The notes under the pieces: generated by a model | Databases searched by the model: none | What the model saw: the letters and a program-made list of their open reading frames with translations, nothing else | What the model was told of the DNA's origin: nothing | NCBI GenBank assembly: GCA_044356305.1 | Contig: JBIKWM010000055.1 | Span: 1-15,184 of the forward strand | From: JBIKWM01 sp044356305 | Lineage (GTDB): Bacteria > Bacteroidota > Bacteroidia > UBA10329 | Direction: 5' to 3' | Length of the DNA: 15,184 bases | Shown here: one piece after another, positions 13,065 to 15,184 of the stretch | Layout of the letters: every line of letters begins with the position of its first letter | Position numbering within the stretch: the first letter of the stretch is position 1 | Position numbers and translations under genes: made by a program

Positions 13065-13569
13065 TGCGCTGATACATATCGCAGTGGGCACCGCGCTGGC
13101 ATTGGCACAAGGGCTGCTGTTCAACAACGTGCATTGGGAGGGCTATTTCACCCCGTTCCCTTACATCTATCTGCTCATCACATTACCTGTCAATCTGGGA
13201 CGGGTGCCAATGCTGCTCATCGGTTTCGCTTACGGCCTCGGTATGGATGTGTTGGCCGATACGGGAGGATTGCATACTGCTGCTTCGGTGCTATTGGCAT
13301 TCGTGCGTCCGTTGTTGCTCAATGCCGTTTCACCGCGCGATGGTTATGAGGTGAATGTGAGCCCGCACATAGGTCTGTACGGCATCGGTTGGTTTGCCAG
13401 CTACGCCATCTCACTCACCCTGTTGCATCATGCCACGCTGTTCATCTTCGAGGTGTTCAGGTTCAGTGGTCTGTTCTTCACCCTGCTGCGCGTGCTCACG
13501 GCCTCGGCCGCCACGCTGGCGCTGGTGTTCGCTTTCGAGCTCCTGTTCACCCGCCAGCCCAAGCGCTGA
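13057..13569 (+). CDS. mreD: rod shape-determining protein MreD
   Basis: This 170-aa polytopic inner-membrane protein of the elongasome acts with MreC and PBP2. Several hydrophobic segments are visible: ALIHIAVGTALALAQGLLF, YIYLLITLPVNL, LLIGFAYGLGMDVLAD, GWFASYAISLTLLHHATLF and TASAATLALVFAFELLF. The GL.MD....G.H..A piece in the third region is characteristic of MreD. It starts with GTG 13057, eight bases inside mreC (overlap GTGAATAA), and ends 3 bp before the mrdA ATG. MreD sequences are poorly conserved, so the call rests on hydropathy, this motif and position between mreC and mrdA. Confidence 0.92.
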   Translation: MNNALIHIAVGTALALAQGLLFNNVHWEGYFTPFPYIYLLITLPVNLGRVPMLLIGFAYGLGMDVLADTGGLHTAASVLLAFVRPLLLNAVSPRDGYEVNVSPHIGLYGIGWFASYAISLTLLHHATLFIFEVFRFSGLFFTLLRVLTASAATLALVFAFELLFTRQPKR

Positions 13570-13572
13570 CCC

Positions 13573-15184
13573 ATGGCCACAGGGGGCAAATACGCTGACC
13601 GCATGTATGTGCTCATGGCCGCTGTGGCCGTGGTGGCGCTCATCTTCATCATCAGGCTCTTCTATATTCAGGTGATTGATGACAGCTATAAGCTGAGTGC
13701 CGACAGCAACGTGCTGCGCCACATGATCGAGTTCCCGGCCCGCGGGCTGATCCAGGACCGAAACGGGGAGCTGCTCGTGTACAACCAGCCGGCCTACGAC
13801 CTCATGGTGATACCCAAGCAGATGGTGAAGGGCATGGACACCCTTGGGCTGTGCGAGGTGATTGGCATCAGCAAAGAGGAGTTCATCATCCGGATGAAGA
13901 AGATCAAGGCCTACGCCCTGCGCAAGCCGAGCATCTTTGAGAAACAGCTGTCGGTGGAGACCTATGCCGTGCTGCAGGAGAAACTGTACCGCTACCCGGG
14001 GTTCTTTGTGCAGAGCCGTACCCTGCGCAAATACCCGCAGGGCATTGCGGCCCACTTGCTGGGGTATGTGGGCGAGGTGACCGAACAGCAGACCAAGGAC
14101 AACCCGTACTACCGCCCGGGCGATTATATCGGCATCAGTGGGTTGGAGAAGAGCTACGAGACCGAGCTTCGTGGGCAAAAGGGCGTGAAGGTGGTGATGG
14201 TCGATGTGTACAACCGCATCAAGGGCAGTTTCCGCGAGGGGAAGTATGATACGCTGGCGGTGACCGGAGAGCCCCTCACATGCACCATTGACGCACGGGT
14301 GCAGGCCTATGCTGAGAAGCTGATGAGCAACAAAAAAGGGGCAGTGGTGGCCATCGAACCCGCCACAGGCGAGATACTGGCCCTTGTCAGCACACCTGCG
14401 TACGACCCGAACCTTCTGGTAGGTCGGGTACGGGCCAAGAATTTCTCAAGGTTGAACATTGACAGCCTAAAGCCACTGTTCAACCGGGCACTGATGAGCG
14501 AGCAGAACCCACCGGGTTCCACATTCAAGCTGGTGAACGCACTTATTGGCCAGCAGGTGGGCGTGGTGAATGTGAACACCCGTTACCCGTGCCGCAACGG
14601 ATACAGCTCAGGTGGCCTTCATGTGGGTTGTCACCCGCACCCCAACAACCTCGACCTGCAGCAGAGCATCCAGAACTCGTGCAATGCTTACTACTGCAAC
14701 GTTTTCCGCAACATCATCGACCACACCGGCAAGCCGTGGGAGGGTTATGCCATCTGGCGGAAATATGTGACCGGCTTCGGGCTGGGTGTGACCTACGGCA
14801 CCGATCTGCCCATTGAGAAGAAGGGAAGTCTACCGACCAACGAATTCTACGACAAGTACTATGGCAAGAACCGATGGAAGTCGCTCACCATCATCTCGTT
14901 GGCCATAGGTCAGGGCGAACTGGGGGCCACCCCACTGCAACTGGCCAACATGGCTGCCACCATAGCCAACAGGGGCCATTACTACCGCCCGCACCTCATC
15001 AAGGCCATCGGCAAGCAACCCATTGACCGGCCCGAATGGAAAGTGCCCATCGAGTCAGGCATTGACGACCGGAACTTTGATGTGGTGGTAGAAGGCATGG
15101 CCGATGTGTTCCGCATGGGGGGCACCGGTTACCGTAGCCGCCTCGAGAGCATAGAGATGTGCGGCAAGACCGGCACCGCTCAGA
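13573..15184 (+). CDS. mrdA: penicillin-binding protein 2 (elongasome transpeptidase), 3' truncated by window end
   Basis: The frame runs open from ATG 13573 to the window end (537 complete codons) with no stop, so the C-terminus is missing. One membrane helix (MYVLMAAVAVVALIFIIRLF, about 11-30) is followed by the PBP dimerisation domain (FPARGLIQDRNGELLVYNQPAYDL, split over 54-77; YPQGIAAHLLGYVGEV; GISGLEKSYETELRG). The transpeptidase domain has all three catalytic motifs: PPGSTFKL with nucleophile Ser316 and Lys319, SCN at 369-371 and KTG at 532-534. It cross-links peptidoglycan during side-wall growth with a SEDS glycosyltransferase (RodA), which in relatives often follows next. It begins 3 bp after mreD. 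Confidence 0.95.
   Translation, partial: MATGGKYADRMYVLMAAVAVVALIFIIRLFYIQVIDDSYKLSADSNVLRHMIEFPARGLIQDRNGELLVYNQPAYDLMVIPKQMVKGMDTLGLCEVIGISKEEFIIRMKKIKAYALRKPSIFEKQLSVETYAVLQEKLYRYPGFFVQSRTLRKYPQGIAAHLLGYVGEVTEQQTKDNPYYRPGDYIGISGLEKSYETELRGQKGVKVVMVDVYNRIKGSFREGKYDTLAVTGEPLTCTIDARVQAYAEKLMSNKKGAVVAIEPATGEILALVSTPAYDPNLLVGRVRAKNFSRLNIDSLKPLFNRALMSEQNPPGSTFKLVNALIGQQVGVVNVNTRYPCRNGYSSGGLHVGCHPHPNNLDLQQSIQNSCNAYYCNVFRNIIDHTGKPWEGYAIWRKYVTGFGLGVTYGTDLPIEKKGSLPTNEFYDKYYGKNRWKSLTIISLAIGQGELGATPLQLANMAATIANRGHYYRPHLIKAIGKQPIDRPEWKVPIESGIDDRNFDVVVEGMADVFRMGGTGYRSRLESIEMCGKTGTAQ

Noticed and set aside
13411..14178. 255-aa minus-strand open frame over mreD and mrdA
   Set aside because: Covers two certain genes; His-rich translation with no motif.

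Overview
The window looks like chromosomal DNA from a fairly GC-rich member of the Bacteroidota, probably Flavobacteriales. Three things point there. The gene order purH-mreB-mreC-mreD-mrdA is typical of that phylum. Several gene families are Bacteroidota-typical: a GWxTD-domain lipoprotein, a CDVCGC-type outer-membrane protein, a small LC-x9-CxGxC membrane protein, and a lipoprotein with an acidic stretch after its cysteine. Finally, copies or near-copies of the Bacteroidota -7 promoter element TAnnTTTG lie just upstream of many genes (336, 1754, 2474, 9399 on +; 9268, 5288, 7966 on -), while Shine-Dalgarno sequences are mostly absent.

Layout. Positions 1-368 are non-coding or cryptic: a nested inverted repeat (3-74), a 21-bp array of alternating TGTTGA/TCAAC half-sites (122-233), and the glyA promoter. 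glyA (369-1643) is followed by an accessory island with two unrelated type II toxin-antitoxin (TA) modules: ParD/ParE (1785-2305) and an addiction-module antitoxin with a RelE/ParE toxin (2487-2974). The second TA module lies between a 62-bp direct repeat made from the 5' end of the acyl-CoA thioesterase gene. The left copy is an orphan fragment (2372-2482) and the right copy starts the intact gene (3034-3471).

Positions 3491-9244 are on the minus strand. One three-gene operon (5279 to 3491) encodes a Cys-motif membrane protein, a CDVCGC outer-membrane barrel protein and a His-rich lipoprotein. The family context suggests envelope metal handling, but this is unproven. Upstream of it lie a MacB/FtsX-type ABC permease (9244-7997), rmuC (7957-6602) and a GWxTD lipoprotein gene (6618-5350) that overlaps the end of rmuC.

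From 9503 onward the plus strand carries purH, then the rod-shape/elongasome genes mreB, mreC, mreD and mrdA (PBP2). mrdA is cut by the window end at its KTG motif. purH and mreB are 9 bp apart. A 205-bp gap with two inverted repeats separates mreB from mreCD-mrdA, and mreC/mreD overlap by 8 bp. Most genes are ordinary housekeeping. The points worth a second look are the helically phased 21-bp array, the gene-start duplication around the second TA module, and the Cys/His envelope operon.
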